This document shows positions 24,324-32,873 of a DNA stretch of 64,000 nt, in pieces (position 1 is the first letter of the stretch; each line of letters begins with the position of its first letter). Position numbers and translations under genes: made by a program. Origin of the DNA: a virus. The stretch spans positions 1-64,000 of IMG/VR virus record IMGVR_UViG_3300025009_000050. One strand, 5' to 3'. The notes below the pieces were generated by a model, which saw nothing but the letters and a program-made list of their open reading frames with translations, was not told the DNA's origin and ran no database searches.

Positions 24324-25180
24324 GAGACGCCCACCTAGACTTTTGGAACTGGATGACAAATACCAACCAGCAACAGCAGTCGCAGGTACAAAGTAAACCA
24401 GGTGATGAGGATGGGCCGGAAGGCCCACCTGGACAACCTGGGCAACCTGGAGCAGGAAAAAGTGATGGCAATCTTACGAGACCTAATATACATGAAGACG
24501 AGGTACTTAAGGCACGTAGAAATATGCGGAAAATTGCCAGACAGATCATTACAGCAATGTCTCGTCATCGCAAGGAAAGTAAGAAAATGGCTATGATCAA
24601 TTTCCGTAAGACTATAAACAATGCAAAGTCTACTGGTGGTATACCAATTCAGATCAGCTGGAAGGTTAAAAAAATTCATAAGCCTAGACTACTAGTACTT
24701 TTAGATACGTCAGGCTCAATGGATCGACATGCTAAAACATTGACTTTAATTTGTCAGGCAGTCGGTCAGGAGATCTCTAAGTTTGAGCTATTTATATTTT
24801 CAAATAAGCTCGAATATGTAACCAAGGATATTAGGACTGACTGGAGAGAGACATTGACTAATCTCGAAAGAAGACAACAATGGGGCGGTGGAACTGATTT
24901 GCCCAAAGCCCTTAAAAAGCTATTAAAAGATTATCATAATAAATTGTCTCCTCAAACTGTTGTATTTATCATGTCTGACCTCGATACACGTGGTTCAGAA
25001 GAAGCACCTGGACTTGTTGAGGAAGTAAGAAGAAAGAGTAAGAGTCTGTATATATTCAATCCTGATGAATACGAATATAAACATTATGAGAATGCCTATG
25101 AAGGCAAAGCAACCAAAATGTTTCTGACTCCTACACTTGAAGATATGGCAAATGCTGTTAAGCAAGCTTGTCTTAAGTAA
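24302..25180 (+). CDS. VWA (CoxE-like) domain protein, MoxR partner
   Basis: 292 residues; ATG 24302 with AGGTGGAG, overlapping moxR. Residues 20-60 are a Gln-rich and collagen-like linker (GPEGPPGQPGQPGAG). The VWA domain has an intact metal site: DTSGSM (135-140), GGGTD (about 193-197) and MSDLD (about 224-228). It would bind ligand proteins through the metal, under control of the MoxR ATPase. Placed next to ubiquitin-like and E1-like genes, it may handle modified substrates. Confidence 0.82.
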   Translation: MAVGAGVRDAHLDFWNWMTNTNQQQQSQVQSKPGDEDGPEGPPGQPGQPGAGKSDGNLTRPNIHEDEVLKARRNMRKIARQIITAMSRHRKESKKMAMINFRKTINNAKSTGGIPIQISWKVKKIHKPRLLVLLDTSGSMDRHAKTLTLICQAVGQEISKFELFIFSNKLEYVTKDIRTDWRETLTNLERRQQWGGGTDLPKALKKLLKDYHNKLSPQTVVFIMSDLDTRGSEEAPGLVEEVRRKSKSLYIFNPDEYEYKHYENAYEGKATKMFLTPTLEDMANAVKQACLK

Positions 25181-25263
25181 TAAAGCAGAGGTAGGACCGC
25201 AATGGTCGGGATAAAGCTGGAAGGTGGGAACCAGCTAATTTAAAAATTTGGAGGAATGTTTAA
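25181..25263 (+). other. 83-nt leader before the ubiquitin-like gene
   Basis: Contains two small hairpins (GGACCGCAATGGTC and AGCTGG...CCAGCT) and the ribosome binding site TTGGAGG. A short resemblance to the T-box sequence (AGGTAGGACCGC) is probably chance. Confidence 0.3.
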
Positions 25264-25644
25264 GTGAGAACAGTTCAGTATGCAGGTAACAATTTGGTAA
25301 TCGAAGATGACACTATGTCCCTGGCTCAAATTAAAGAGTCTATGGCTGAAATTTTTCCGGAGCTGCAAAATGCTACTCCAACCCAAGAAGGCGAGATCAT
25401 CAAATTCGAGGTTAAGGCTGGTACCAAAGGTACTCGTACAGTTCAATACGCAGGCAACAACCTCGTTATTGAGGATGACACAATGACCCTGGCTCAGATC
25501 AAGGAATCCATGGCTGAGATCTTCCCTGAACTTCAAAATGCTACTCCAACCCAAGAAGGCGAGATTGTTAAGTTTGAAGTTAAAGCTGGTACCAAAGGTC
25601 TCTTCTCTCGCTTCTTGCAAGCCATCGCTAAGCTGCGTGGTTAA
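25264..25644 (+). CDS. Tandem ubiquitin-like (PRTRC protein C-like) protein
   Basis: 126 residues from GTG 25264 (TTGGAGG upstream). Two 56-residue repeats (2-57 and 58-113) differ at only three positions at protein level. Each repeat ends in KAGTKG, the same GTKG end I recall for PRTRC system protein C, a ubiquitin-like small protein. A 13-residue tail ends AKLRG, recalling the LRGG end of ubiquitin. Being followed by B-like, JAMM and ThiF genes, it is the likely modifier of this system: activated by ThiF at a C-terminal Gly and trimmed by the JAMM protease. The C-terminal Gly is already exposed, without a processing extension. Confidence 0.75.
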   Translation: MRTVQYAGNNLVIEDDTMSLAQIKESMAEIFPELQNATPTQEGEIIKFEVKAGTKGTRTVQYAGNNLVIEDDTMTLAQIKESMAEIFPELQNATPTQEGEIVKFEVKAGTKGLFSRFLQAIAKLRG

Positions 25645-25652
25645 GTCTAGTT

Positions 25653-25674
25653 ATGGTGGGCTTTTGCCCACCAT
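25653..25674 (+). other. Hairpin after the ubiquitin-like gene
   Basis: ATGGTGGGC-TTTT-GCCCACCAT, a perfect 9-bp stem, 8 nt after the stop. No T-run. It could stabilise the upstream mRNA, giving more of the small modifier than of downstream enzymes. Confidence 0.6.
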
Positions 25675-25705
25675 TAACAGGTAAATATGTTACGGTGGTG
25701 TTTAT

Positions 25706-25963
25706 ATGTCAACTGAAAACTTAGCTAAAAACTTACTTCATCTGCCCAACTACGATTATTTACCTATTGAGGTAAGGATAGTAGTTGATAAAGTAATTAA
25801 TGCTACAAATGCCAATGATTTAATGAAAGTGCCCTTAGACGACATACTCAAAGCTCATAAAGAAGTAGTAAACCGACAGCCTGTAGTCATAAATCAAATA
25901 TCAGAACTTGTCGAAAAGATCAAAAGAATCCCTGCTATTGTGGCAAGCTCAGACTATATATAG
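25706..25963 (+). CDS. Small helical protein in the ubiquitin-like operon, 85 aa
   Basis: ATG 25706 after GGTGGTG. All-helical sequence (NLAKNLLHLPNYDYLPIEVR, LKAHKEVVNRQPVV). Not recognised. Conserved position between the modifier and the next gene would suggest a structural partner. Confidence 0.65.
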   Translation: MSTENLAKNLLHLPNYDYLPIEVRIVVDKVINATNANDLMKVPLDDILKAHKEVVNRQPVVINQISELVEKIKRIPAIVASSDYI

Positions 25964-25978
25964 AAAGGAGGAACAGAA

Positions 25979-27211
25979 ATTAATACTTCTGTAGAAATCC
26001 TACGTCGTGCTGACTTCATAGAACTTGTGAAAATTGGCAGACAGAAAGGTATTGAGAAGTTTGCTGAGAATATTGAAATTCCAATTGATATCGCAGAATT
26101 CAGTACACTTATCAAAAAGCTAAGTAAGGAATTAATCATATCATTAATACCAGGATGTTATGTCCGTCAAAATGACAATGATTTCTCTATAAGATTTGAA
26201 GGAGAAATCTTTGACATGATTAAGATGTTGGAGGACTCTATTCATATTTATAAGTTCCCATCACCAAGAATTGCACATGTTCTATTGGAGCTAAACATAG
26301 CTATAAGTGGATTCCATGATACAAGAATCCGCAATGGGAAGAGATACATTTATATCCCATTGGACTTAGACTCTATGTATCTTCGTCATCAGCGCGTCTT
26401 ATCCAACTCATTGGCAGGAGTTATGAATATGGGTGTTGTGCTAGACAAACTTAAGCAATGTCATGACGAATTAAGCGGTGACATCCAAGCGTTCATACAA
26501 AAGAAGAAAGATAAGCTTGCTGAATTGCAAAAAATGCAGCGTGAAATAGCTGAACGCAAGAAGACACAAATAGTTGAAGCTGTTAGGATTCAACCTATCC
26601 CGACTCCTGAACCAAAAACGTTGATAAACTCACTTATAGATCAACTTAGCACTAAAACTATGACAATGCAAGAAAGATTGAACCAAGTGTTAGCAAAGAA
26701 TACTGGCAAAACTGCTACAGCAGATACCAGATTATCAACAATCAGGAAATGGGTGCAAATAGGAGACACCGTTAGAATCATAGTAAAAACTGGCCCCAAT
26801 CTAAGGAATAGAGATTATTATATCTATCCTCCTGAAGTAGAGCTTGATATTCCGGCAGGTTATCGTCAACACCTTGGAGTGGATAGGATTGAAATTATAT
26901 TAACCGAGCCTGATCCACGACATGATACTGTTGTAAAAACTAATAGTAAACTCCACTGTAACTTCAACGAAGAACATTGGATGCCACTCAAAAACCTTTA
27001 CGAAAATGAAGTGAAGAACAATGAACCAGGATTTTACTACAAGAAGAACGGGAGCTTTGTAGTAGTTGATGAAAAGAAAAGGGAGTTCCCGTTTAAGAAC
27101 TATGAGTCTGCTGTGGAACTCATAAACATGACTGGATTAGGTTTTGATATAACGAAGGTAATGGTTTATGAAAATCCATCCGTAATAGCAGATGTAGGGG
27201 AGGAAAGCTAA
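25979..27211 (+). CDS. PRTRC F-position protein, 410 aa, apparent AUU start
   Basis: GGAGG (25967-25971) is followed at 7 nt by ATT 25979; GTG 26027 lies 48 nt further and would remove a helix. The N-terminal 130 residues are alpha/beta, a coiled coil follows (about 150-200, FIQKKKDKLAELQKMQREIA), then a Pro linker and a C-terminal beta domain. Its length and place between C-like and B-like genes match PRTRC protein F, but I see no decisive sequence motif. Its stop overlaps the next ATG. Confidence 0.65.
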   Translation: MNTSVEILRRADFIELVKIGRQKGIEKFAENIEIPIDIAEFSTLIKKLSKELIISLIPGCYVRQNDNDFSIRFEGEIFDMIKMLEDSIHIYKFPSPRIAHVLLELNIAISGFHDTRIRNGKRYIYIPLDLDSMYLRHQRVLSNSLAGVMNMGVVLDKLKQCHDELSGDIQAFIQKKKDKLAELQKMQREIAERKKTQIVEAVRIQPIPTPEPKTLINSLIDQLSTKTMTMQERLNQVLAKNTGKTATADTRLSTIRKWVQIGDTVRIIVKTGPNLRNRDYYIYPPEVELDIPAGYRQHLGVDRIEIILTEPDPRHDTVVKTNSKLHCNFNEEHWMPLKNLYENEVKNNEPGFYYKKNGSFVVVDEKKREFPFKNYESAVELINMTGLGFDITKVMVYENPSVIADVGEES

Positions 27212-27930
27212 TGAAACCACGGGCTGTATTAGAGATTCACGCAGATAGCGTGAGATTAATTGAACATGATGAAAATGGGATTTCTAAAACAAGGCAAATT
27301 TCACCGGATGGCCTTGCTCAAGCAGTTGCCAATGACTTTCGGCATGATACAGGTATCATGCCTTCTCCTCACGGAGTTGTGAGGATGATTAAGAAAAACG
27401 CTAGCACTTTGATAGTATATCAGATACCTGAAACTAGAAGGCGTATTAGTTATCAGGATGAAGGCTCTGTAGGAGTTTACAAGAATGTGCTTGTACCTAG
27501 CTGTGTATTTATATTTATTCTTAATCAACATCAAAATGGAGAATATATGTTAAGATTAAGCCATGTATATGCTGCTAAGGGTCCAATACTCATTACAACA
27601 GATACATTGTGTCGCTTCCCATTCACCAATGTTCAGGACGATGCTAATATATGTTGGGGTGGACATAGCACAGCAAAACAATGGAGGAATCTTGCCGGTA
27701 TATCTGGGTTCGTTGAGCAATTCTTTAGCTCAAATTTTAATGCGCACCTTGAGAACAGTAACTTCTATCCGTTGGCTGTGCAAACACCTAATGGCAGGAC
27801 AGTAAGGGTTGACAGGGTTCATAGCCTAATTAAACATCTTGATGGTGTTGCTACATTCCCGTATGAAATCCTTAAACCGTTAAGGTCTGTAGCAAGCATA
27901 ATTCAAAATTTGGAAGGAGAATTGAGATAA
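27211..27930 (+). CDS. PRTRC system protein B-like
   Basis: 239 residues; ATG 27211 with GGGGAGG. The first part (LEIHADSVRLIEHDENGIS) is strand-rich; the C-terminal half has ICWGGHSTAKQWRNLAG and VEQFFSSNFNAHL, a pattern I recall from PRTRC protein B (Cys/Trp-Gly box then a W...FF...SxF helix). B proteins occur with JAMM and ThiF genes in PRTRC cassettes and have no settled biochemical role. Coupled to both neighbours by 1-nt overlaps. Confidence 0.62.
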   Translation: MKPRAVLEIHADSVRLIEHDENGISKTRQISPDGLAQAVANDFRHDTGIMPSPHGVVRMIKKNASTLIVYQIPETRRRISYQDEGSVGVYKNVLVPSCVFIFILNQHQNGEYMLRLSHVYAAKGPILITTDTLCRFPFTNVQDDANICWGGHSTAKQWRNLAGISGFVEQFFSSNFNAHLENSNFYPLAVQTPNGRTVRVDRVHSLIKHLDGVATFPYEILKPLRSVASIIQNLEGELR

Positions 27931-29357
27931 TGTCATTAAAAGATGAGCTGGAAGCTCAGGTTAGAGAGAAAGAAGCACAAAAGGCTGCAAGTAAGGCTGC
28001 ATTAATCAGACAAGCTGCTGATTATCTTATTGATGTTCCTGCAGAAGGTCTTACCAAGGCTGTTAACTACATCATGACTGCGGATGGTACAAAGATGGTA
28101 CGGCACACTGGAATGGGTGACTTTGTAATGATACCGGAGACTGTTCCCGGCTTACAAAAACTTAAGTTAGGCTTGAATCTGTCCATTCCTAAGATTCCGT
28201 TTCATATGATTTGCCAGATCCTGAACTTCTTTATAGCTGTTCATGAGAAGGACAAAACCGAAGCGTCTGCTCTAATCTTCTGGGATCAGGACACAAAAGA
28301 GCATTTCATTTACATCCCTGAACAGAAAAACTCTGGTGGACTTTCAGAGTTCCATGAAGATCCGGAAGTAAATCGCTTACGCCTTGATAAAGTTCCTGTA
28401 ATGGAAATCCACAGCCATCATACTATGGGAGCTTTCTGGTCTGGTACTGACAATGCCAATGAAAATGCAGCTCAGTGCTACATGGTATTTGGTACTATCA
28501 CTACTAGCCCAACTTACCTCACACGTTATGCGTGTGCTGGTCAGCAAGTTAATATCCCCATATGGGAAATCGTAGAGAAACCTGAGATTGCTATGAATGT
28601 AGCTAACCAAAAGTATTTACTTCAGGTACCTGAGGTAATGGGTATATTCCCGAAAGTTAGCTTCCCGGAAGAGTGGATGACGAAGCTAAAAAAGCCCACA
28701 GTAGTTGGTTGGCAAGGTGGAAGAGATTATCTAACCTATGGTAATAACGGTAAAGTAACTACTTTTGGTGCTGGCGCAACTACTGAAGCCATTCCTCAAA
28801 AAAAATGGTATTTTCACGGGGCCGGGACAGACGCAGAAACAAATTCGGAAAAAAAAACTGACGGAGCAGACGTGCACAGACTGCAAACAAATGTATTGTC
28901 TGGACCCGAACACAGAGCGGATGTGCCCAATCAGAGTCGAGTAAAGAATATCATTGATTTTGTTGTGAAAAACTTTGACGATATATCTCTCTCCCAGTTG
29001 ATATTGACAGCAATGTTCTCTGGGAGAGATGTAGTGAGTCCAGTTGAAAAAGGCATTAAGTATATCAACGAAAATCCGAATATGTTTAAGCCTCAACAAG
29101 ATCTTGAAAATTGTTACACCTGTGAGCTCGCAAGCCTGTGTGAAGTATGCAGCGGTAAGTGTTGCGAATGTGATAGAATTAAAGAATGTCAGCCTATTTT
29201 AGATTTTGCAGCTAAGAAAAATCTTGAGGCTGCAAAAACTGTCGAAAGCTGTGATGGACCGGATTGTCCACATTACACCTTTTGTATGTCATGCACATTA
29301 CAGTATCGTTGTTGCGATTGTACAATCGAAGATTGTAAGAATGTGCACTTAAAATAG
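27930..29357 (+). CDS. JAMM/MPN+ isopeptidase with Cys-rich C-terminus
   Basis: 475 residues; ATG 27930 after AAGGAG. The JAMM motif is complete: MEIHSHH (158-164, HxH at 161 and 163) and SGTD (171-174), with an upstream Glu in the EASALIFWD strand. This is the active-site set of zinc deubiquitinases such as Rpn11 and of PRTRC protein A. The last 90 residues hold about 20 Cys (CYTCELASLC, CSGKCCECD, CDGPDC, CSCTLQYRCCDC-like), forming several zinc sites not usual for PRTRC A. Expected job: release or trimming of the ubiquitin-like protein. Confidence 0.8.
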   Translation: MSLKDELEAQVREKEAQKAASKAALIRQAADYLIDVPAEGLTKAVNYIMTADGTKMVRHTGMGDFVMIPETVPGLQKLKLGLNLSIPKIPFHMICQILNFFIAVHEKDKTEASALIFWDQDTKEHFIYIPEQKNSGGLSEFHEDPEVNRLRLDKVPVMEIHSHHTMGAFWSGTDNANENAAQCYMVFGTITTSPTYLTRYACAGQQVNIPIWEIVEKPEIAMNVANQKYLLQVPEVMGIFPKVSFPEEWMTKLKKPTVVGWQGGRDYLTYGNNGKVTTFGAGATTEAIPQKKWYFHGAGTDAETNSEKKTDGADVHRLQTNVLSGPEHRADVPNQSRVKNIIDFVVKNFDDISLSQLILTAMFSGRDVVSPVEKGIKYINENPNMFKPQQDLENCYTCELASLCEVCSGKCCECDRIKECQPILDFAAKKNLEAAKTVESCDGPDCPHYTFCMSCTLQYRCCDCTIEDCKNVHLK

Positions 29358-29370
29358 TAAGGAGGTAATT

Positions 29371-30231
29371 ATGTCTATACTTGAAAAGACTTACGCACTT
29401 GATTTTGATGCGGTGACCAATAACGCACCGCATCATTACATAATCATAGGTAATGGTGGCACTGGTGGATTCTTGGTACCCAATCTTGTAAGACAGATTA
29501 GTATTAAGAATTACACCCGTAAGGAAGGCCAAAAGCATATGATAACTCTTGCTGATCCGGATAAAGTTGAGGAGAAAAACTTAACTCGGCAAAACTTCAT
29601 TATGCCAGACCTGAATAAAAGTAAGGCTATGGTGCTTGCTGCCCGTTATTCAAATGCCTTCGGAACACCAATCAACGCTCATGATGCTTATGTAGAGACC
29701 AAAGCAGCATTGAAGATGCTTATGGATCTACATAAGAACTGTTATCCGATAATTATCGGTGCAGTTGATAATAATAAGACCAGGCAGTTGATAGCCGATC
29801 TGTTCTATTCCGGTGAGAGAAATATGGTATATCTTGACAGCGGCAACGAACTTTACAATGGCCAGGTAGTATTGGGAGTAAACCATAAGGGAACACTTCA
29901 GGAAGGTAATAATAAACCACATTCATTCTACATGCCTTGTGTCACTGATGTCTTCCATGATGTTATGAATGATACCAATACGAAGTTTACCACAGAATTA
30001 AGCTGTGCTGAGCGGGCTATTAGCCATCCTCAGTCTATGGCAACTAACTCAACAGCAGCAATGTTGATATTCAACTTCTGCAATGTTTTGCTTAACAACA
30101 AGGAAATGGGTGGATTAAGGGTCAATGCAGTTACATTCAATGTAAAGAACAATGGCTTTGATCCAAAACGCAATACCAAGGATCAGTTGAACTTAAGATA
30201 CATTAAGAAGCAAGCTGCTGCCGCTGGCTAA
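29371..30231 (+). CDS. ThiF/E1-like activating enzyme (PRTRC ThiF)
   Basis: 286 residues; ATG 29371 after AAGGAGG. Rossmann loop IIGNGGTGG (25-33), acidic ATP-binding LADPDKVEEKNLTRQNF (60-76) with the Arg-Gln pair, and Lys-83/85 are all typical of the E1 superfamily. SCAERAISHPQSMATNS (about 211-227) fits the later conserved block. The enzyme would adenylate the C-terminal Gly of the tandem ubiquitin-like protein. The usual pair of CxxC zinc motifs of ThiF is missing, as in PRTRC ThiF proteins. Last gene of the operon. Confidence 0.82.
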   Translation: MSILEKTYALDFDAVTNNAPHHYIIIGNGGTGGFLVPNLVRQISIKNYTRKEGQKHMITLADPDKVEEKNLTRQNFIMPDLNKSKAMVLAARYSNAFGTPINAHDAYVETKAALKMLMDLHKNCYPIIIGAVDNNKTRQLIADLFYSGERNMVYLDSGNELYNGQVVLGVNHKGTLQEGNNKPHSFYMPCVTDVFHDVMNDTNTKFTTELSCAERAISHPQSMATNSTAAMLIFNFCNVLLNNKEMGGLRVNAVTFNVKNNGFDPKRNTKDQLNLRYIKKQAAAAG

Positions 30232-30286
30232 AAGATTTAGTAACTAATACTGGAAGTAATGAGAAAATTCAATAGGGGATATCTAA

Positions 30287-30643
30287 TTGATACGTGTGAT
30301 GCCAAATGGCAATGTTCTTGAGCTCAGGATTTCTGGGTTATCAGGAAGGATTTTTTATGATATAATTGAAACAGTAAAAGCCATCCCCGGTAGAAAGTAT
30401 CGAGATGGTATATGGCTTGTCCCTGTAAATCAAGCAGGGTTGTTACTCGAAGTCTTTGGAGATGAGCTTACTTGGGAAGTTCCATATGAAGAGATAGTAA
30501 AGGAGCCCAGTAAGCCCGAAACACCTCCAATAAAAATTATTGATGTCAATCTTAAGCTAGCTTTATACCCATTCCAGCTAGTAGGAGCTTCTTTCTTAGT
30601 ACATATTAAGAAAGGTCTCCTAGGCGATGAAATGGGTTTAGGT
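30287..30643 (+). CDS. SNF2-family helicase, exon 1
   Basis: TTG 30287 start after AGGGGAT. Encodes 119 residues: an N-terminal HARP-like domain (AIPGRKYRDGIWLVPVNQ) as in SMARCAL1-type annealing helicases, then LALYPFQLVGASFLV and LLGDEMGLG, the start of Walker A. The frame then runs into non-coding sequence and stops at 30665. Joining base 30643 to 31208 restores GDEMGLG-KTPQSIGAADYL exactly, giving a 579-residue enzyme. Confidence 0.85.
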
Positions 30644-31207
30644 TCGGTCGGAGCCGTCCTAAGATGAAAGTCTTAGGAGTACTAGAGGCGGAATTAAGCT
30701 GGGAAGCTGAGAATGCTAATCAGAACCGAAGGCGTAAGTGGAAACTTACTTGACTATGGTGACATAGTTAATAGCTCTATACCGAGCTAGTCAGGGGCAA
30801 CGCATAGACAGTGAGATAATCTGTCCACGAGGCCGCCCTACCTAAGTCAGCGAATTAGTTTGTGTCTGTGAATAATGCCACTTTGCAAACTATTGGCAAA
30901 GGATGAATGGAACTGCATTGAGTCCAAGATGCAGCAGTCTCGATGCCATGAGTAACATAGTTAAATATGGCACAATGACGGTATAGACGTAGTGAATCTA
31001 TATGAAAATTAATAAACTATATTGTATCTCCAATATAGCTCCTACCAGATAATGCTGAGGATGAAGCGAGAATAGCAGACACTTAATGATATGGTAAAAA
31101 GTTATGCTGAGCTCCCATGAGTTTACATGGGCTCTGGTGGTAGCCACCAGGAGCGAACAAGAAGCTCCAGAAGTAGAGGATAAAAAGCCACTACGATAAC
31201 AAAACTG
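30644..31207 (+). mobile_element. Group I-like self-splicing intron, 564 nt, no ORF
   Basis: The boundaries follow the group I rule: the upstream exon ends in T (30643) and the intron ends in G (31207). CCTAAG at about 30658 can pair with exon TTTAGG to form P1. GGAATTAAGCTGGGAAGC and CTAATCAGAACCGAAGG resemble the conserved P and Q segments; GGCGG/CCGCC fits P3; TCTATACC/GGTATAGA is a further long-range pair. Peripheral hairpins (ACTATG-GTGA-CATAGT, CTGGTGG-TAG-CCACCAG) follow. No homing endonuclease is encoded, so mobility would need help in trans. Confidence 0.72.
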
Positions 31208-32590
31208 AAAACTCCACAATCCATAGGTGCTGCGGATTATCTTATTTGTAATGGTTTAGCCAAGAGAATATTGGTAATTTGCCCTGCATCACTAAAGTAT
31301 CAGTGGGAAGATGAGATTGGAAAGTTTACTAACTATAGTGTTACAGTAATTGATGGAGACCTCGGAGATAGAGTTAAAATCTATAAAGAGAACGATAGCA
31401 TCTTCACAGTAATAAACTATGAGTTAGTGCGTCAGGATATGGACTTAGACAGATTAAGAGCATTAGATGCAGATGTTATAATCCTTGATGAAGCACATAA
31501 GATAAAGAACAAGGATGCGATAACAACTAAACAGATTATGCAGTTGGATGCTAAGTATAAATGGCTACTAACTGGAACACCAATGCAGAACCGTCCTGAT
31601 GAATTGTATAGCTTGTTCTCATTTATGAACCCTGAAATATTAGGAAGTTGGACATCATTCAGAAACAGATATATAGTCATGGGAACGAAATTTGGAAGAC
31701 GTGGCATTATATTGGGATATAAAAACCTCAATGAATTACGTGGAAGGATCTCTCTATATATACTGCGTAGACTTGTTGATGAAGTAGCTCCTGAACTTCC
31801 GTCTGTGTTAATTAATAATTTCACAATCCCTATGACAAAAGAACAAGCAGCCCTACATGAGGATATACGTCTTGTCATACGTGATATCATGGAAGAGATG
31901 AAATCATGGGATAAGGACGAGCCGCATCCTAAAGAAGGTCAGCTACTTGGTATGTTCACAATGCTTACTGAAGTAAGTGATTCTCCACAACTACTGTCTA
32001 TGAGTACATCACGGATGGCGTCTAAATTTGCTATTAAATCCACAAAGTCTCCTAAGCTAGATGAGTTATATGAACTTATGCAACTTAAACTGGAAGATAA
32101 TCCAGATTTAAAAGCCGTCATATTTACTCAATTTGAGCGTATGCAGAGACTTATAGTTGAAAGACTTAGTAAACTAGGTGGGTGTAGGGTACTCAATGGT
32201 AAAATGAAACCATATGAAAGACAAGCTGCTATAGACAGATTTAGGTTTGATAAAGATGTGAAGTTCTTTGTCTCTACTGACGCTGGGAACGCAGGAATTA
32301 ATCTTCAAATAGCATCAGTATTGGTAAATTACGATCTTCCATGGAATCCAGCTACATTGAAGCAAAGAATTGGTAGGATACGTAGAATTGGCTCAGAATT
32401 TAAGACTGTCAATGTAGTTAACCTTATATCACAAGACAGCATAGATGAGCGAATATTACAAGTCCTATATTCTAAGACAGAATTATCAGACCAGATTGTT
32501 GAGAAGACTGATCAAGAGAAAGCCATAATATCTAGTCTTACCGGAAACATTATTGACAAACTCACAAAGCAGAAAAGGAAGAGGAAGTGA
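31208..32590 (+). CDS. SNF2-family helicase, exon 2
   Basis: 460 residues that begin inside Walker A (KTPQS). Motifs in order: VICPASLKYQWEDEI (Ia), ILDEAHKIKN (DEAH box), LLTGTPMQN (III), VIFTQFERMQ (IV), STDAGNAGINLQ (V) and RIGRIRRIG (VI). Snf2 ATPases translocate on DNA and can anneal or remodel forks; the HARP-like N-terminus suggests fork reversal or annealing during phage replication. A TTG at 31271 could start translation of an unspliced fragment, but it would lack the ATP-binding Lys. Confidence 0.88.
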   Translation, partial: KTPQSIGAADYLICNGLAKRILVICPASLKYQWEDEIGKFTNYSVTVIDGDLGDRVKIYKENDSIFTVINYELVRQDMDLDRLRALDADVIILDEAHKIKNKDAITTKQIMQLDAKYKWLLTGTPMQNRPDELYSLFSFMNPEILGSWTSFRNRYIVMGTKFGRRGIILGYKNLNELRGRISLYILRRLVDEVAPELPSVLINNFTIPMTKEQAALHEDIRLVIRDIMEEMKSWDKDEPHPKEGQLLGMFTMLTEVSDSPQLLSMSTSRMASKFAIKSTKSPKLDELYELMQLKLEDNPDLKAVIFTQFERMQRLIVERLSKLGGCRVLNGKMKPYERQAAIDRFRFDKDVKFFVSTDAGNAGINLQIASVLVNYDLPWNPATLKQRIGRIRRIGSEFKTVNVVNLISQDSIDERILQVLYSKTELSDQIVEKTDQEKAIISSLTGNIIDKLTKQKRKRK

Positions 32591-32622
32591 TTCCTCTTCC
32601 CATATATTATAGGAGGTATTAT

Positions 32623-32868
32623 ATGGAATGTAATAATTGTAAGAGACCTATAACAATCAATAATATCGACTATAAATTCTGTCCGTATTGTGGGAATGAG
32701 ATACGTAATGTTGTCTATGTCAAAATATGCTTTAATCTGCATGAGTATATATTAGCCATACCAGATAATTGGGATGTTAATAATATCTATGATGAACTTA
32801 TAATGTTCTACCCAGGCTTAAAAAGATCTTCTATAACTAAGGTAAGTTATGGTTATGAAGTGAGGTGA
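32623..32868 (+). CDS. Zinc-ribbon protein, 81 aa
   Basis: ATG 32623 after AGGAGGTA. CNNCKRPI...FCPYCGNE zinc ribbon, then a C-terminal domain ending SSITKVSYGYEVR. Paralogue of the protein at 14590. Function unknown. Confidence 0.72.
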   Translation: MECNNCKRPITINNIDYKFCPYCGNEIRNVVYVKICFNLHEYILAIPDNWDVNNIYDELIMFYPGLKRSSITKVSYGYEVR

Positions 32869-32873
32869 TAAAC

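Noticed and set aside
24335-24679. Long open frames on the minus strand opposite real genes
   Set aside because: They overlap well-supported + strand genes, lack ribosome binding sites and show no recognisable domains. All minus-strand frames in the window behave this way.
25189-25225. T-box-like sequence AGGTAGGACCGC before the ubiquitin-like gene
   Set aside because: No stem I specifier loop or terminator/antiterminator pair is visible, and the downstream gene is not amino-acid related.
31271-32590. Helicase as a separate gene starting at TTG 31271
   Set aside because: The upstream in-frame sequence continues the SNF2 motif back to KT of Walker A at 31208, and exon 1 supplies the rest; a separate protein would lack the ATP-binding Lys.
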